Assembly (NCBI GenBank): GCA_009741485.1 | Contig: CM019216.1 | Location: 41,574,872 to 41,638,871, forward strand | From: Malurus cyaneus samueli | Lineage: Eukaryota > Chordata > Aves > Passeriformes > Maluridae | Direction: 5' to 3' | DNA: 64,000 bases | Shown: in pieces, positions 46,601 through 61,600 of the stretch | How the letters are laid out: each line of letters begins with the position of its first letter | How positions within the stretch are numbered: position 1 is the first letter of the stretch | The notes under the pieces: model-generated | Told to the model about the DNA's origin: nothing | The model's input: only the letters and a program-made list of their open reading frames with translations | The model's database searches: none | Position numbers and translations under genes: made by a program

Positions 46601-49600
46601 TCTAAACATAATGGTCAGAGCAAAGATGCTGCCTAATTTCTGTCTAATATTCTACCAACTAAAGCATCACCTCGAAGTGTCGGCTGGGATACATAAGTGC
46701 CTGCAGTACAAGAAACATATCTAACATACCTTTTTTTGAAATTCCTTCATGGCCCACTAAGGTTTGCCCCTTCCTAGTTTGCTACTTGTGCCTATTTTTA
46801 CAACCCTTTAGTCCATATATAAAGTCAGGCACTTTAAAGATAGCTTTGGGTACTGCGATGTCTACATCTTCTTAAGGGTCTGTGTCACAATGTTTAGCCC
46901 TCCAGAAATATACTAAATTTCTAAAGTCTAAAATATACTAATTAATTAGTCTAAATATACTAATTTCTATTTTTAATAATTTTATTCTTCTGCTTCTGAG
47001 GCTGAAACTTTTATTCTCTTAATATCCCCATTTATCTCCACTATATACATGTTTAACTGAGATTTGAAGCAAGTTAGGCTCCCTATAGCAATTCATGTGC
47101 TGGCTCAGGGACCTGAGGGTACCCCAGGGCTTGGCTGTCCCCACCCAGCCCCTGGGACTCCCCTCACCTGCCCACAGCCCAGGGCCCCATGTCACCCCTC
47201 AGGGCTGTCAGCCAATGCTCTAGCAATACCACTGCAGAGCCAAGGTGAACTGCAAAACTATTAAAAAACAAGCATTTTGACAAGTATTTTTGTGATATTT
47301 TATAACAACCAAAACTTATAACAACTGCGTTTTTCTACAGTTTTGAACAACACAGCTGTTAAACTGACTTCTCAATGGCTAACCTTCCTCTTGATTATTA
47401 GTCTAAACATCAAAGTGCAAAAGGGCATATCATTAAGCAGAAATATTTTGTAGATCCTGAATTAAAAATGTTTTCCTTTGAAAATATTTACAAATATTTG
47501 CATTTTACTAGACATTCATTCTATGTTATTACACTAGTTGTTGCCTGCAATGACATTTTCTCCTCTTCCTATGACTCTAAATAGGCACATGAAATACCTT
47601 TTGATGTACATTAAAAGATGTGCAAATGGTGCCATTATGTGCATTCTGCAGGGCTATATTCCAGTAGAGATGGAGATTTAGCCAGGTTAAACCTGCTTAC
47701 ATTTGGGCAGCTCTAATGCAATATGTGATGATGACTCCCTTAGGAAAACAGATTTTAAGAAAATAAGAGAAGGATGCATTACTAACCAGGTTACATGAAC
47801 TGCTGGTTGCACGTGTTATCCCTGGCACAGTCACACTGCAGCAATCACATGTGCTGCCTTGTGAACCACAGCCTTATTCACAAGCAGTAGCACATGGAAG
47901 GCAGGGATGAGGGCTGGCTGCATCTGGCTTTCAACAGATCATCTTATAGTCCAGCCCTTTAAAAACCTCTCAGTCCTGAGCAGGTTATGACCCTTCAGAA
48001 ATATACAGGCAGAGCAAGAGATTTAAATGAATATTTGGCATCACTGACACAGAATACTGAACATGGTGATGAATCCACTTAAGAGAGTAGCTCCCATCCC
48101 CTTTATCTCAGATGCACTCAGAATTAATGTTATGTCTCCTGACTCCTGATAGGCCATATTTAGCAAATGATGGACCAGCATGTGTTCCAGCTTTGTTTTT
48201 ATACTCTTGGCACATAACTCCATCAAAATACCTCTATCCAGAAGGTTTTGTTGCTCAAAGAAGCATATACAGCAGCAATTACTGCATAATTACAGAACTT
48301 TTAAATAGATTACCTAGGTCTAAGCGAGCTGGAGAAACCCTCCCCTGGAAAGAGGGCAGAAATAACAAAAGAAAAAAGCTTTTCATTCCTAGTGAAAAGA
48401 GACAGCCCAAAAATCAGACAACCCAAACCTCATTTGGTTTTTGTTCAAGTATTTGAACCTTATTATGAGAAAAATGTTGCCTCCCTGGCAAGTTTGTTTC
48501 AGACTTGGTCTCGGGAACAAAGTAAGGTACCTGTACCTTTGCCATTAGATATAAATTATAATAACTCTGCTTGGAGTGGTTATTTATGGTGAGAAGATAT
48601 TTAAAAAAAAAATTAAAATGTAGTCAAGAAAAATGTGTGAAAAGACAGCAATGGTTTAAAAATAAATGACAGAAAAATGCAAACAACTTTCTTTCTGAGG
48701 AGGTGGCCTTCTACCTAATAATGCTGTTCTTAATTTAATTTCCTTATCATAATGGTGAAAGGAAACAATCTTTTCCAGCCTTAAATCTTGGGCTTTCATA
48801 GGGATGGCTTATATGCCAATCTCTCATATTTTTTTGCTCTGCATCTTTGCTTTTACTGAGCATAGTTACCATAGAGACAAACAATTCCCAAGGGCTTTCT
48901 GCCCCCACATTCTCTCAGTAAATTGCTGGGGAAGGAGAGGCTTTAATACCTTAGTATCTATGACTTTTTCTTCCCTCGGTCCATATTCAGCAACAAAAAA
49001 AGAAAAAATCCTTCTTTCCTCCCCATTGAAACACTGCCAAAGCTGACACAGACACACCAGAAGTCAGCATGTCTTCTTCATTAGAGCTGAACAATCAAAA
49101 TGAACAGAAAGGAAACAGATCTGTATTTCATTATTGAATGCATTTTCAGTTGTCTTTTTGAAACAGACCATGTAGTTTGTTTATATAGATTTTTCATTAC
49201 TTACTTATAATACATATACTGCCAAATAATCTTCAATATGCAACAGTGAAATGTACTTAGTAGACAAACTTACATTGTAAGTACCAATTATTTCATTTGG
49301 AGAAAGAATTTTGGAAAACTTAACAGATTAAGTTGATTCTTTCTGACTCATAAAAATGTATATATTTCTATTAAAATAAAATGGTTTCTATGTGATCTAT
49401 TTCTGGTTCTTCAAAATATTCTAAAAATTCTAGCAGATAAAAGCTAAAATGTGTATTTTAAAAACTAAAGGAGACCACCTCCATTAAAGATCAGTTTCCT
49501 TCAGTGTTTTTTGAGAGAAAGCTATTATAAGTTTTCATATATCTTTTCCATATCTTATGGTTCTATTTCATCTACAAGACTGGTACTGGATGGGGTCAAG

Positions 49601-52600
49601 GAGGACAATGGACAGACATTAAGCAAAGTAAATTAAGAGGATGTCCTTTTCCATTATCATGTTCAGAAAGTGACAAGAGCTTTCAGAAAGACTGACAGCT
49701 ATAATCATAAGCTTTTGTTGGTTTTTCTTCTGCAAAACATTGCACAGTTGTACTCCACCAATATTCCTAGACTTTATTTCTCTGAGAGAGACTAAATGAG
49801 AGACTAAACGAATTGAGGAAGTTGTACTTAACCTTTCTGCTTCAAATGCTGAAATTCCTCTGCCTAAAATACTGGGATTACAGGTATTAAAATGCAATTA
49901 TCACATCTGACTTATGAAGGAGGGCACAAAGTGGTTTTGAAGATCATGCAGCTTTGCTCAAAGACTGAAGAGACTGTGAAGGTAGTATCACAAGAGCTTG
50001 CTTTGAAGTTTGCAGTACAAGTAATTTGCAATCTCTCATCTCCAGTTTAATAAACTGTCTTTGTCCAAACTCTCTCACTGAAAAGCCTCCAGTTAAAGGA
50101 AAGTACAAATCAGGATGCAAGTCAGTCAGGAAAAACAAAGGAAATATAGTTAGAGGCTGTAGGACTGAGCACACATCGTCTTCCTGGTAAGTGTCATAAT
50201 TACAATTGATTCCAAAAAGCATTTATCTTCAAAGACTTAAGAGGAAATGTTCTAACATGAACAGGTTTTAATTATTTTTTGCTGTTGTTGTTGTTTCAAA
50301 TATGTTACTGAATTTAACATGATAATAAAAATAAATAAGCAAGAATATAGAATAAAAGTCTAAGAGATGGGTATTGATTCAATCCTCCACCATCTGTAAC
50401 AAGAAAGGAGGATTGGGATCAATATTAAAGAGTTTATAACTAATATTGATATTAACAGCTGTGAAGTACAAGCATGAGAGGCGACAGCTGGAATTATCAG
50501 TTCAGCTCCCAATTTATTTTTGCCAAGAATTTCTGCCCAAATAGCAAGAGCAGCAGAAGAGACATCAGTGAAGATGAGGTTGTACAAAAACACCAGCCTG
50601 AGCTACTGAGGCATAAGCATGTGCGCTCCAGTTGAGTTTGCTGTAGTAAAGAAATAATCTCTAGCAGAAATGTGGCAGAAAAAGAATACACCAAGTATTA
50701 CTTAAGGAAAATTGGAGTGAACCCACAGATCAGCTTGAGGTTGATAACTCCTCTACAATGCCTGAAAAATATTCACATAAATTGATATAGTTGTCTCCAG
50801 TACAAATAAAGTCATATTCATGCAAAGCTTATGCCAAAATGTTTAAATAGAGTAAGAAATTCCTGAAAAAAACCCCTCAGAATAATTGTCAAGGGACCTG
50901 AAAAAAAATGTGAGGCTGTAATTTTCAACTAGACATTACAAGCAAGAGTTACCACATAAATTGATTTCTGTATCTTATGCAGACATTTCAGCATTGAACT
51001 TAGCGTCTTAACTCACTTAAATACATTTGTTAGATTTACATGAAGTCTCCTTCTCCAGCTACTTCTACTCTCGTTAAGACACATGTAAGTACCTTGTTCA
51101 TTACTGGGACCATTTTTTCGTTTTAAACACAGACAATATTATAAATTTGTATATGTTCAGCGCTGAAGCAATCCCAGAATCCACTGAAGTTGCAAAAATT
51201 GAGATTATTAAAATATGCATCTATTTATATAGAATAGAATTAAGAGAAGATAACAATTAATAGAAGAGAACGAACCAGACAGATAACAGATTTAATTAAA
51301 CAGCAGACAGAATAGAATGAATAGAATTAGAATAGAATAGAATAGATAGAATAGAATAGAATAGAATAGAATAAAAGATAAAAGAAAAGAATGAATAGAA
51401 TAATAGAAGACTAGAATAGAAGCTAGACTAGAATAGAGAAAAGAAAAAAAAGAAAAAAAGAAAAGAAGAAAAAAAAAAAGAAAAAAGAAAGAAAGAAAAG
51501 AAAGAAAAGAAAGAAAAGAAAGAAAAGAAAAGAAAAAAAAGAAAAGAAAGAAAGAAGAAGAAAAGAAAGAAAAAAGAATAAACAGGACTGTTTCAGTTGG
51601 AAAGGGTCTACAGTGATTATCTAATGCTCATCAAGTATCTGAGAAATTCAGGGCTGACCAAAAGTTAAAGCATGTTATTAATGGCATTTCCTAAATGCTT
51701 CTTAAATGCTGACAGGCTCAGGGCATCAATCATCTCTCTAGGAATCCTGTTGCAGTGTTTGACCACCTTCTCAGTAAAGAAACTTCCTAATGTCTATATT
51801 AAACCCCTCCTGGTACAGCTTTGAGCCATTCCCATAGGATACCATGTATGAAAAACCAAAAGAGCATGATTTGGGCACTGGAGAATTCTTCTGAGTTATC
51901 ATTTTTATATTATTTATAACTGTTACATATTATAAACCACCACCAAACTGTGATCATGTGAACTCTGAATATTCATTTATATTGCAAAGATATGTTACAT
52001 GGGAGAAAAGCTGCAGTCAGTGTGTGGAACATGCGCACTACATGTGAAATAAATTATGTCAGACTAAGAGCAGCATGACTGAAGTGTCTTGGTGAGTCAG
52101 TTTGATTACTGATATAAAATGTAGGCATGGGGAAACATGACTTTCTCTGAACAAGGACTTAAAATGCATTAGGAGCACAACTGTGTACATGACATCATTA
52201 CTTCTAGCATTAATAAATTTTGTCTTGTACTCAGATCAAAATCAGTTAGATATTCAAAATTAAGATGAACTTTGTTGTTTGAGACATGGATGACAGAGTA
52301 TCTTTGTATAAACATTTATATTTAATACTGTAGGATTCATTCACTTTAGAGAAGGGCTGTGTTTTTTATCAGAAACTATAAAAAGTTATAATGTGGATTT
52401 TTAAAAATGCTTACATGCAATTAAAGAACCCTAGAAAGCTTGAGCATTTTTTTCACGGAGTAGGTGAAATGTTACCTCATTAAAATTAAAAGCATGTTGT
52501 CTTATTCAGTCTATCTTACACTACCTTTACAACTTAGGCCTTGTTATACAGATGGAAAATAAATGCCACACCAGGTAATGAAAGAAAATGTGTATGAGAC

Positions 52601-55600
52601 ATACTGGCAATGCAGAACTGAAGCTTGGCCATAGTATTTTTGTACAAAAATCAGTGTTGTTTAAAAGAAACAAAATCAGGCTATGTTTAAAAGAAAGACA
52701 GTAAGTGGCAATCCAGGCCCTTGATGAGAAAAAAAAAAAGTGAGAATTCATGCACTTCAATTTTAAGTTTCATCTCTAGGCCTTGCATGATACCTTAGGC
52801 TATGAATGGGAAATCTTGAGACTGCACAGCAGAGAAAGAAAATACTCAAAAGTCCCCAGCCTAATTCATAACACAGGGATAGATACTTGTGCATGATAAT
52901 TCATCTTGACAGCAGATCCAAATCAGACAGAAACATTCTTCTAAGAAAGTAGACAGTGATTAAAGAAGGCTAAAAGGGAAGTAAAATCCTGCAACTTTTT
53001 CAACTATTGAGGTTGAAACCGTTGAAATTTACAGGATCTAATTCTAAAGCTCAATCCAACTGACAGAATTCTCTGAGGTGCAAAAATCCCGCCCATTTGT
53101 GACAGCTGGCCTGCTGCCAAAATCTTACTCCTCACAGATTATTCACTTCTGCCCAGGGCAATTATATTTTCTCTGCTGGAAACTAAGTATAACACAATTC
53201 TGATATAATAGTAGGATCTTTACAGGAAACAAAAAAATATGTGGTTCTGTTAATATAGAAAGCAGTGAGGTAAGAAAGTCATTACCCGAAATGTTTTATT
53301 AATATTGTCAAGAGAGAGGAAACCCCAAGCAATACACAGAATTCCGTTTTTTTTTTTTTATATGATGTTAAATTACATTGTTAAAGACTAATTTCCATAA
53401 GCACAAACTGGGGGAGGAACAGTGACAGATGGGTGAACCCCAGAAACTTAATCAGAAAAATAGAATCTTGACTTGACATCCCTCCAGGCCATTAGAAGAT
53501 GATGATGAAGGCATTGTCTGGGTATGAAATATATTGAGATGGGTCACATGGAGAAGCTCTCTCTGGCTAAGATGGATTACTGCCTACAGGGCATGAGATT
53601 CAGTAGGGAATGCCTAAGGAAAAGCAGTTTGGGATTGTGGGAGATTTACAGGAGGCTTTTCTGAGAAGGATCAAAGGGAAGGAGAAGGAAGGATCAAAGT
53701 GGACTGGAGAGGAACAAGCATGGATAACAGAGTAAGAAGAGGATGAAAGTGGAAAAGGCAATATATGCTCAGACTCATTGCATTGTCCTGTGGATATGGA
53801 ACTGCAGCAGCCTCACCTCTATTGGGCTTCTGGATTCAGCAATTCATAATGTATATTGCTATCAGGCTGAGAAATTCTTAATGAATGTTAAGAGAGCCAT
53901 TCCTGAACTGATTTCTATTCCTTTTTAATCACTACAAGCTGAACTTCTTAGAGGAAGAACAGAGAATCAGGCAGTTTTGTCATTTTCTCATTAACTATTG
54001 ACTAAGTTTGAACCATATTTTGTAATTTCTAAAGACACACAGATTTTTTGATGAGTAGTTTCAAGACAGTTAATAATCACTTAGGAAAATTACTAGGGGA
54101 GATAGAGTCCTGTCCTTTGGATTTATTGAAAACTGCAACAGTGCTGGCTCATTTAATGAAAACAATCTCTATTCTCTAACATCCATGAGGAATGTATCAC
54201 AGAAATGAGGAATGACACACAGAAACGAGCCTGAATCAGTGAAGATAGTAAGAAAAAGTAATTTTTCTAGATGCTGAATGTAAAAAGGAAATCAAAACTG
54301 GAAAGTCTCCATAAAAACCCAAAACACAAAATGATTGAAACACATAATTAGATAAATAAAAGTCAAATGACACACGCTTTCACCTTGTTCAGCAGCACCT
54401 AGAGACTGATCTTCCTCTGGCATCAGTGGTTCTTCCATTTCTTCTCTGTAAATAAAAGTTTATTTGTCTTAAGACCTTTAAAATATTACTGAAACAAGTT
54501 GCAGATATATTAAATGTAAAGGAAATATAATTTGGGTTGTAAAAAATAAAAATCATATATATGTTAGTATCTAAACTGTTATTGTCTCACTGCATTAAAA
54601 GGTTGAACTAATGAAAGGCTAACGAAAATGCATTTAAAAAGAGATTTTTCTGCCACCATACACACTAAAATAAATGAAATATTCCTCAAAGATAACACAT
54701 ATTGCATTATTTCCCATACATCATAACCAGTCTTAGTGTACTGCTTTAGTTAATTTGTGTTAATAAATATACTGACACCTTTAACACAAGGTGAGGCTAG
54801 CATTTTCTTGTGCTCAATTTATATATTCTGACATCTGGAATATTTTACCCTGCTTCATCTTCTTTGTTCTCTAATGCTTCATCTGTTGGTCTTTCATTTC
54901 TATCTGCTAAATATGCTCTGCGTAGTATACAGGCTCCTGCAGTACAATCACATAACAGTAATGACTTTATTGCATCTGTATAAAACTAAACTTATTGGGT
55001 TCCAAACACTACTTAATAAATTACAGACAACTTTTTTAAAAGTGAACAAAAAGCATTTATACCATTGAAATGTTACTATACTGTTAATTTCTACAGTTTT
55101 AAAGCTTTTTTTTTTTTTATTTCATGCATTTAATAAACTAAGTCTGGGATATTGGAATGTTCTGAAGGTTATAAAGGGAGAATTGAAAGGATTTATAATT
55201 TCATCTATCATGTGTTACTTTGACATTTATTTTATTTGCAAGTGTACCAAGAATGCTATGAAGAAGCAAATGAAAAACATTCAAATAAAGATATAAACAA
55301 CGTACACATCTCCACCACTACAGCTGACAGAAATGAGTCATATGCTGTTCCTTCTAGGAATTCTCCTGACATATTTACTTAGGCAAACAGATTTATGATA
55401 TGAGGCTGTGTGGCTGAAACCCTTTTTCATCAGTGGATTTAATGATGGTTTAGATTAGGTCAGGGAACAGCTTACAAAGTAATGACTAAAATGCGGTGAA
55501 AATGTAAATTTCACAACTATATGATTATTTGAATGACAGAAATGGGTAGGAATCAAATAGTCAACACAATTGTGCAAATAAAAATAATGAAGTGAAACAA

Positions 55601-58600
55601 AATAGCTAAATTCAAGGGAAGGTATCCATAAGCAAAAAGCCACATTTTTTAGGCAATTTTTTATGCTACCAAGAGTATAAAATAGATTTTTCAGATTAGA
55701 GCAAGCAATGGAGAGCTAGGTTTTGAGAACCAGTGGAAATGGCAGAGGTGTATATTGCAGGAAGGAAGCACATATTTGCAAGGCTCTAGAGAGGCCTTAA
55801 CTTGAAAGCCTCTGCTGTGAATTCCCAAATTCTTCCCTTCAGGAAAGAAGGAGAAAAAAAGGAGTTACTAATGAAATAAGAAATCTGCTCTGAGTAAACT
55901 GTGTAACCTTGATTCTCTCATGCTGATTTTCATATTTAAGGACAAGAATTTGAAAATTTCTCTGGACTGATTCCAATGTTGGGCATCTACTGAGCTTTCT
56001 TAAACTACATATTAAATAGACCTATCACGCCTATTTTGAATGGACGTTGTTGAACAGGTAATGATCAAACAATGCCAAAGGACAATTAAACTTGTGGTGT
56101 GGTATGATTCAAGCAGATATAAGACATGAAGACATGGTTTGACAGGCAAACTTTTAACAGCATATGAATCTGTTCACTTATTCATGGCTGGTGCCAACCT
56201 TCCTTCCAGCTTGAAAAGTAAAAACCCCTTACTCTGAATTCATGGATACTAAACTATGGTATTAATCTGGGTAAGAAGTTACCAATTTTTTTGATCGCAG
56301 AATGGAGAACAGGCCACATCTGCATACAGGTATTTCACCCCCTGCCTTTTCTCTCAAGCTGAGAAATTTCAGACCTGTTATGTGATTTTGCAAATCGGAA
56401 AACCAAGGCAGAGAAATTTGACTACATTGCAAGGTGGTTGCTAGCCAGCCAAAGAATGCAAAAATCTGAAACTACAAACTGGTATTTACCACTGGTTGTA
56501 AATAGGAAAATTTGAAATTTGATTATAAATAGGAGGAATTTGTTTTACTGCTATAGCAAAGCATTCCCATTTTCAATTCTGTGTAATTCCCTTACTTCAC
56601 ATTGTAAGAAATATTGTTGATTGTTTTTCTAGACCCCTGAAGCTTTATAAATGATATGTACCAACTAGTTTTTCTCATAATATACAGATATCAACAGAGT
56701 AAAAAAAAAAGAAAACACGAAGATGCATTCGGGTGCATTTACTAACCGTCATTCACTGTATTCTTCAGACAGACAACAGTATCAGGTAGAAGTCCTTTCT
56801 CTGATAAAGCTGCCCAGTGATTTGCTGACAGAGGGTAGTTATCCACTACCCACCCTCCTTTTTCTGAAGCACCAGGAAACCTGTCTTTGTTTGTCTTCAT
56901 AAGCTGTTAAAAAATGTCAGGTTCAGGAATATAAAAAAGATTTAAGTCTGTCAGCTGTACTAAAAAGATTGCACAATACAAAATGACTTTCTAAAAGTTA
57001 TGATTTTTCCTTGTTGTCATTTCTGGTCAGTAAAATGACATTTTTATCTTTACATGGCTGAATGAAATTAAAAACACTTGTAACAAAGACAGCCTAATAT
57101 GACAGTGATTTTTTAAGCTTGCCTACAAAGAATTTAGACTTCAGTTTCGATAGCTATACACCACTGGACAAATTTAAATTCAAGACCTGAGAATAATCTT
57201 TCATAAACAAACTCTTTTCAAACTCTTATATCTGGTGTTCAGGACTTTAATAGTGACAAAGAACATAAGAATAAAGTAAGCATACAATTACCCCGCAGAT
57301 AATTCTCCCAGCCTTTAACGATTTGTAGCTCAGGTAATTTTCAAGACATACATAATTTCTGTATGTGTGTGTGAATATACACACATACAGTCCTCAACAG
57401 ACATGCCTTTTATGATCTTCTTCAGTCTCTCCTCAGTCCTATGCAAGCTTTAAGGCTATGTAATACAAACTAAACAGATCAAGCAGGAAAATTAAGAACA
57501 TATATGGATAATGTATAAACCGTTAAGTTGCTCTTAGGAAAAAAGTGCTTTGCCACACAGTACTTGTAATCTTACCTCTGCAATAGCATCCTCCAGTATT
57601 TCAGCGTGTATTTGAGGTGACGTAACATCACTTTTCATGGCTTCTTCTACTATGGCTTGAACTTCTGGATCGTCAGCAGTTACCTCTGGTATTTGTAACA
57701 ATATAATTTTTTTAAAAGCACTTCACAACACAATTAGAAATTATTTCAATTGGAAATTAGAAATCAAATAAAGCATTAAATCATAACTCAAGCACAGCAG
57801 TCATTTAAAGCAATACTACACAATTGCACTGAGAAAGAAATGAACACCAGGTTCTGAACGCAGATCTAGAGCGTGTTTCACAAACCTAAGTTCTATGATC
57901 TCCTATTATTAAAAACTCAACCTTTTTAACTGTACAGCATTTTCTACCTCTAAGTTAAGTATCATATGTTTCAATATGAAGAGAATGACATTTCTGTAGT
58001 AGAAGAATCAGGAACTTGCAGCACTCAAGAATTTCCTTTGATTTGATTTCTCTTTGACTCCTAATCAAAAGGTTGACCACATTAATTTTAAAATCAATAT
58101 AAATGTTAGATCAAGAAAGTGCATTTTAAACAATCAAGAAGCCTGCATTCCCTAGATGTACAAAATATTCACATTGGACCCACATTTTTTTATTAATTGC
58201 TGGCACAACTATAATTATTTAAAAGTTTTTTAAGGAACACTCACAATTGACATGCTAATTTGATAAAATTTGGTGAAGAACTGTTTTAGCCAACTACAGT
58301 ATCTACTATGAGTACAATTTGGAAAAAATGTCATATTTATTTTCTGTAATTATGTCAGGATTTTGCAATGATTGCATTGATACTTTTAAAATGCACAAAT
58401 GTATAATTTTATCAGGTTATTTTTGCGAAGTTACAATGTCCTTGAAAAAGACGCAGCATCTTAACAATTTCCATTATGCAAAAAAACTCAATGCAGCCCA
58501 AACTCAAATATCTCTTTATCGATTAAAAAATTCTGAAACAATATTTTATGCTATAAAAAGATTTGTAAGGGAAAATAAACCTATGTTTGCGCTTCAGTTC

Positions 58601-61600
58601 TGCAATAAAATTGCCTGAGCTCTCCAAAGTTATTAATTAGGATTAATTTCTCATTAATCCTAATAGGATTTCAATCCCTGTCCTCAAAAGCCAGGAGTCT
58701 GGAATGTGACACTGTTTAACTGTTCTAATTTTGGTGTCATAGCTTACCATTATTCTTCCTGCAATGCCAATGATATTTTTATCACTGTCAGCACTTGTTT
58801 GGTGGCACTAGAGGAATATTCTGACTTCTTGTTAGATGTATCTACCCATGAGAAGGCCAAACACGGTGATTCCTTGCTGAGATGAGTAAGGCAAAATCGC
58901 CTGATTGTTCACTGGACCCATAACCAGAGCCAAGTGTAAAAAGGCAATTCTAACTCAACAGAGCATTTTCATTTCAAAAGAAATCATTTTGACAAGCCCG
59001 CATTAACTTTTCTGGGGGGAAAAAAAATACAAATTTTGTTTAAAAGACATTGTTTTCCCCTTTTCAAAATATTTATGGAATTCATCAAGCTGCAGAAACC
59101 CAGGTGGCTTAAGAAGTCTAAACGTGACCAGAGCTGGAGCAACTTATGGATGTGCTATCTGTGACAGCATACTTGGAAAGCAGCTCCAAAGTGAAAAATC
59201 TGTAGATTGTGGATTCACATCAGTCCAGCTGAGAAACTGCTTTCTTAAGGAGTATTTTATTTTTGCAGAGATTTAACTTGTCAGAGAGTCATCAAAATAA
59301 AATGTTTTCAACCAGTATCAGTCACAACCAATTTCTTTTTTCAGCTCAGAGTTCAGAAAACTCTCTTACATGGCCCTCAAATTCAAAGGATTTGTGTATC
59401 TATATATGTGTGTGTGTAAAAAATACTAAGTTTTACTAAGCTATTCCCTTCACTGCCATGCTATTTGAGTTAATATTTAATGCACAGCAATCATAATAAC
59501 TTCTGCAACTTTTTCTAAGTCGACGTCATGGAAGCTTTTTCAATTAAATAACGTAAAGCAAATAAGACAGTTTTAAAGACCATGGAACAATTTATTCACC
59601 TGATTCTTCCAATTGTTCTTCTAATTCCAATCTGTTTTTCACTGCTGCTATAGCCTTTTCTACTGCACGCTTTTGGAATTCCTCAGGGTTTTCTTCTTTT
59701 GACTCTTTATATTGTTGAATGAGTTGGTCCATATCAAGAACCTAGTGAAATGATTTGAAAAAATACAGATATCACCAAAGACAAAGATAGCATCTGATCC
59801 AACTTCTATAAAATGAAACTGTTTTGAAAAAAACTCTCAAAATTGCAGAAAAAATTACATATAATTCAAGTGCAGGGTTCGGGTTTTCTGAAAAAGACAT
59901 TATTTTTAACTTGCATTTATATTTAATTATCTTGTATGCAAAACTTATTCATAATATTCTAATACTAAGACAACTGGAACAGAAGAGGGCATATAAAAGT
60001 ATTTTTGATCTGTAGCTACTTTTATAAAAATAAATTTCACTAAAATCCTTGTTTCCTCTGTAATCCCTACATTTGCAATGTGAATGTTAATAACACATAA
60101 ACATGCTTAACTGATTCCCAAGCCTTAGCTGATGCCCTTGTACCAAAGACATTTATGAACCTACCTTTCCTTTATAATTGTGTGCAATTGCATTACAAGT
60201 AGTTGTTCTTCCAGATAATGGAGGACCAAACACAAATACTTTACAAGGAGGAAGTGGCATTGGAGGTAAGAGGTAAGGCCGTGGATTCAACATAAATTTT
60301 TTCAATGCCTCTTGAGATGACAGTACATACATTTTACCTAGAAAACTTCCAACAGAAGAGAAGCTAAGAGTTTGCTGTCAGGTTAGTGGAATAAAATAGA
60401 TACAAAAATTAAGTTATCTCATAAAATAGATACAAAAATTAAGAGTGTCAAATTCCACTAACCTGACAGCAAACTCTGGGCTTCCCATTACAATGTCCCC
60501 TTCCTTTAGAGCCACAGGACACGCTTGTCCCCACCTGCTTCTGCGCCATCGATATCTGGGTGCTATCAGATTGCAAGATGACAGAGCCCGGAAAAGTTCA
60601 TCCTGTTTATTAAAACAGCAATAGCAACAAGTGTAATTTTTGTTTGAAGTTACATATGACTTTTTAATAGACTTTCTAAAAACCTTTTGATGGAAAATAA
60701 GCAAACTTAAAAAGAAAACCACATCATCATTTTTAGAATATTTTTTAAAAATCATATATTTCAGAACCATAAGATAATTCAAAAGAGAAAGTACTTCATT
60801 TTTCAGGATTATTTAAAAGAAGTAGTACTTCAAATAGCTCCTGTAGGCTTTACTTATTATTTTCAGAAGTTTGAAATTAAAAAGAGCCATTTATTGAAGA
60901 CAAAAGAAAATGGTCAAGATTTCTTTTAAAAGGGATGAAAAAGACACCATGATCCGTGTCAGGGAATAACAATGTCAGAATATCTATTTTAGGCACACAG
61001 AAATACCATATGATAGAAGTAAATTTAACAGCCTTTTTACAGAATGTGAATAGTGAGTGAATCCTAAAGTCAGGGTGACTCTAAATTCAGAACAGTACAG
61101 GCAAGTGCTGGCTGTGACGAACTGCAGAAGAACTTCCAGAACCTACAAAGCTAGGCATTAAAATAGAAGTTTTACACAGAAAATTATGACTTTTCACTGA
61201 CTGTCACTAGTCAGAAATACATTCCTCTGTGAAACCATTTTGTCAATGTACAAGAGCAGTCAGAATACAAACCTGAATATTAGGAATGCTGAGCAAAGAG
61301 AAAATAGACAATAAGGATTTATGTTTTAATTGTTTAAGTATTGCCCTCATCTTTACTGCAATCTGTCTCCCACTGCCTTAAACTCAGAAAAAACACAGTA
61401 AAATGGAAGAAGTTCCAGAAAAAGGTAATATAACTGATCAATCCCACAAAAAGATTGTCATGTAAGAAGGAATAAAATTATATAGACTGGGATTCTTCAG
61501 TGTAGCTACATAAGAGCAGGGCAGAAGTCTGAAATCATGAGTTATTAGAGAGTAGATATAGAGAACAGAACTAGTCTTCTGCATATAAACTGGACGACAC

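Larger units (their letters stand above)
44683..54383. other. Largest AK9 intron
   Basis: A 9.7 kb intron between the exons ending at 54384 and starting at 44682. It holds the 32-bp repeat, a short GC-rich patch at about 47.09-47.22 kb, the AGAAT/GAAAA satellite and a CR1 fragment. No additional exon was recognised, and the flanking phases (1 and 1) already agree. Confidence 0.7.

Noticed and set aside
60331..60345. TTTTCTAG as acceptor of the 60165-60345 exon
   Set aside because: It would create an immediate in-frame stop; the AAG 8 nt upstream restores the conserved SFLGKMY junction.
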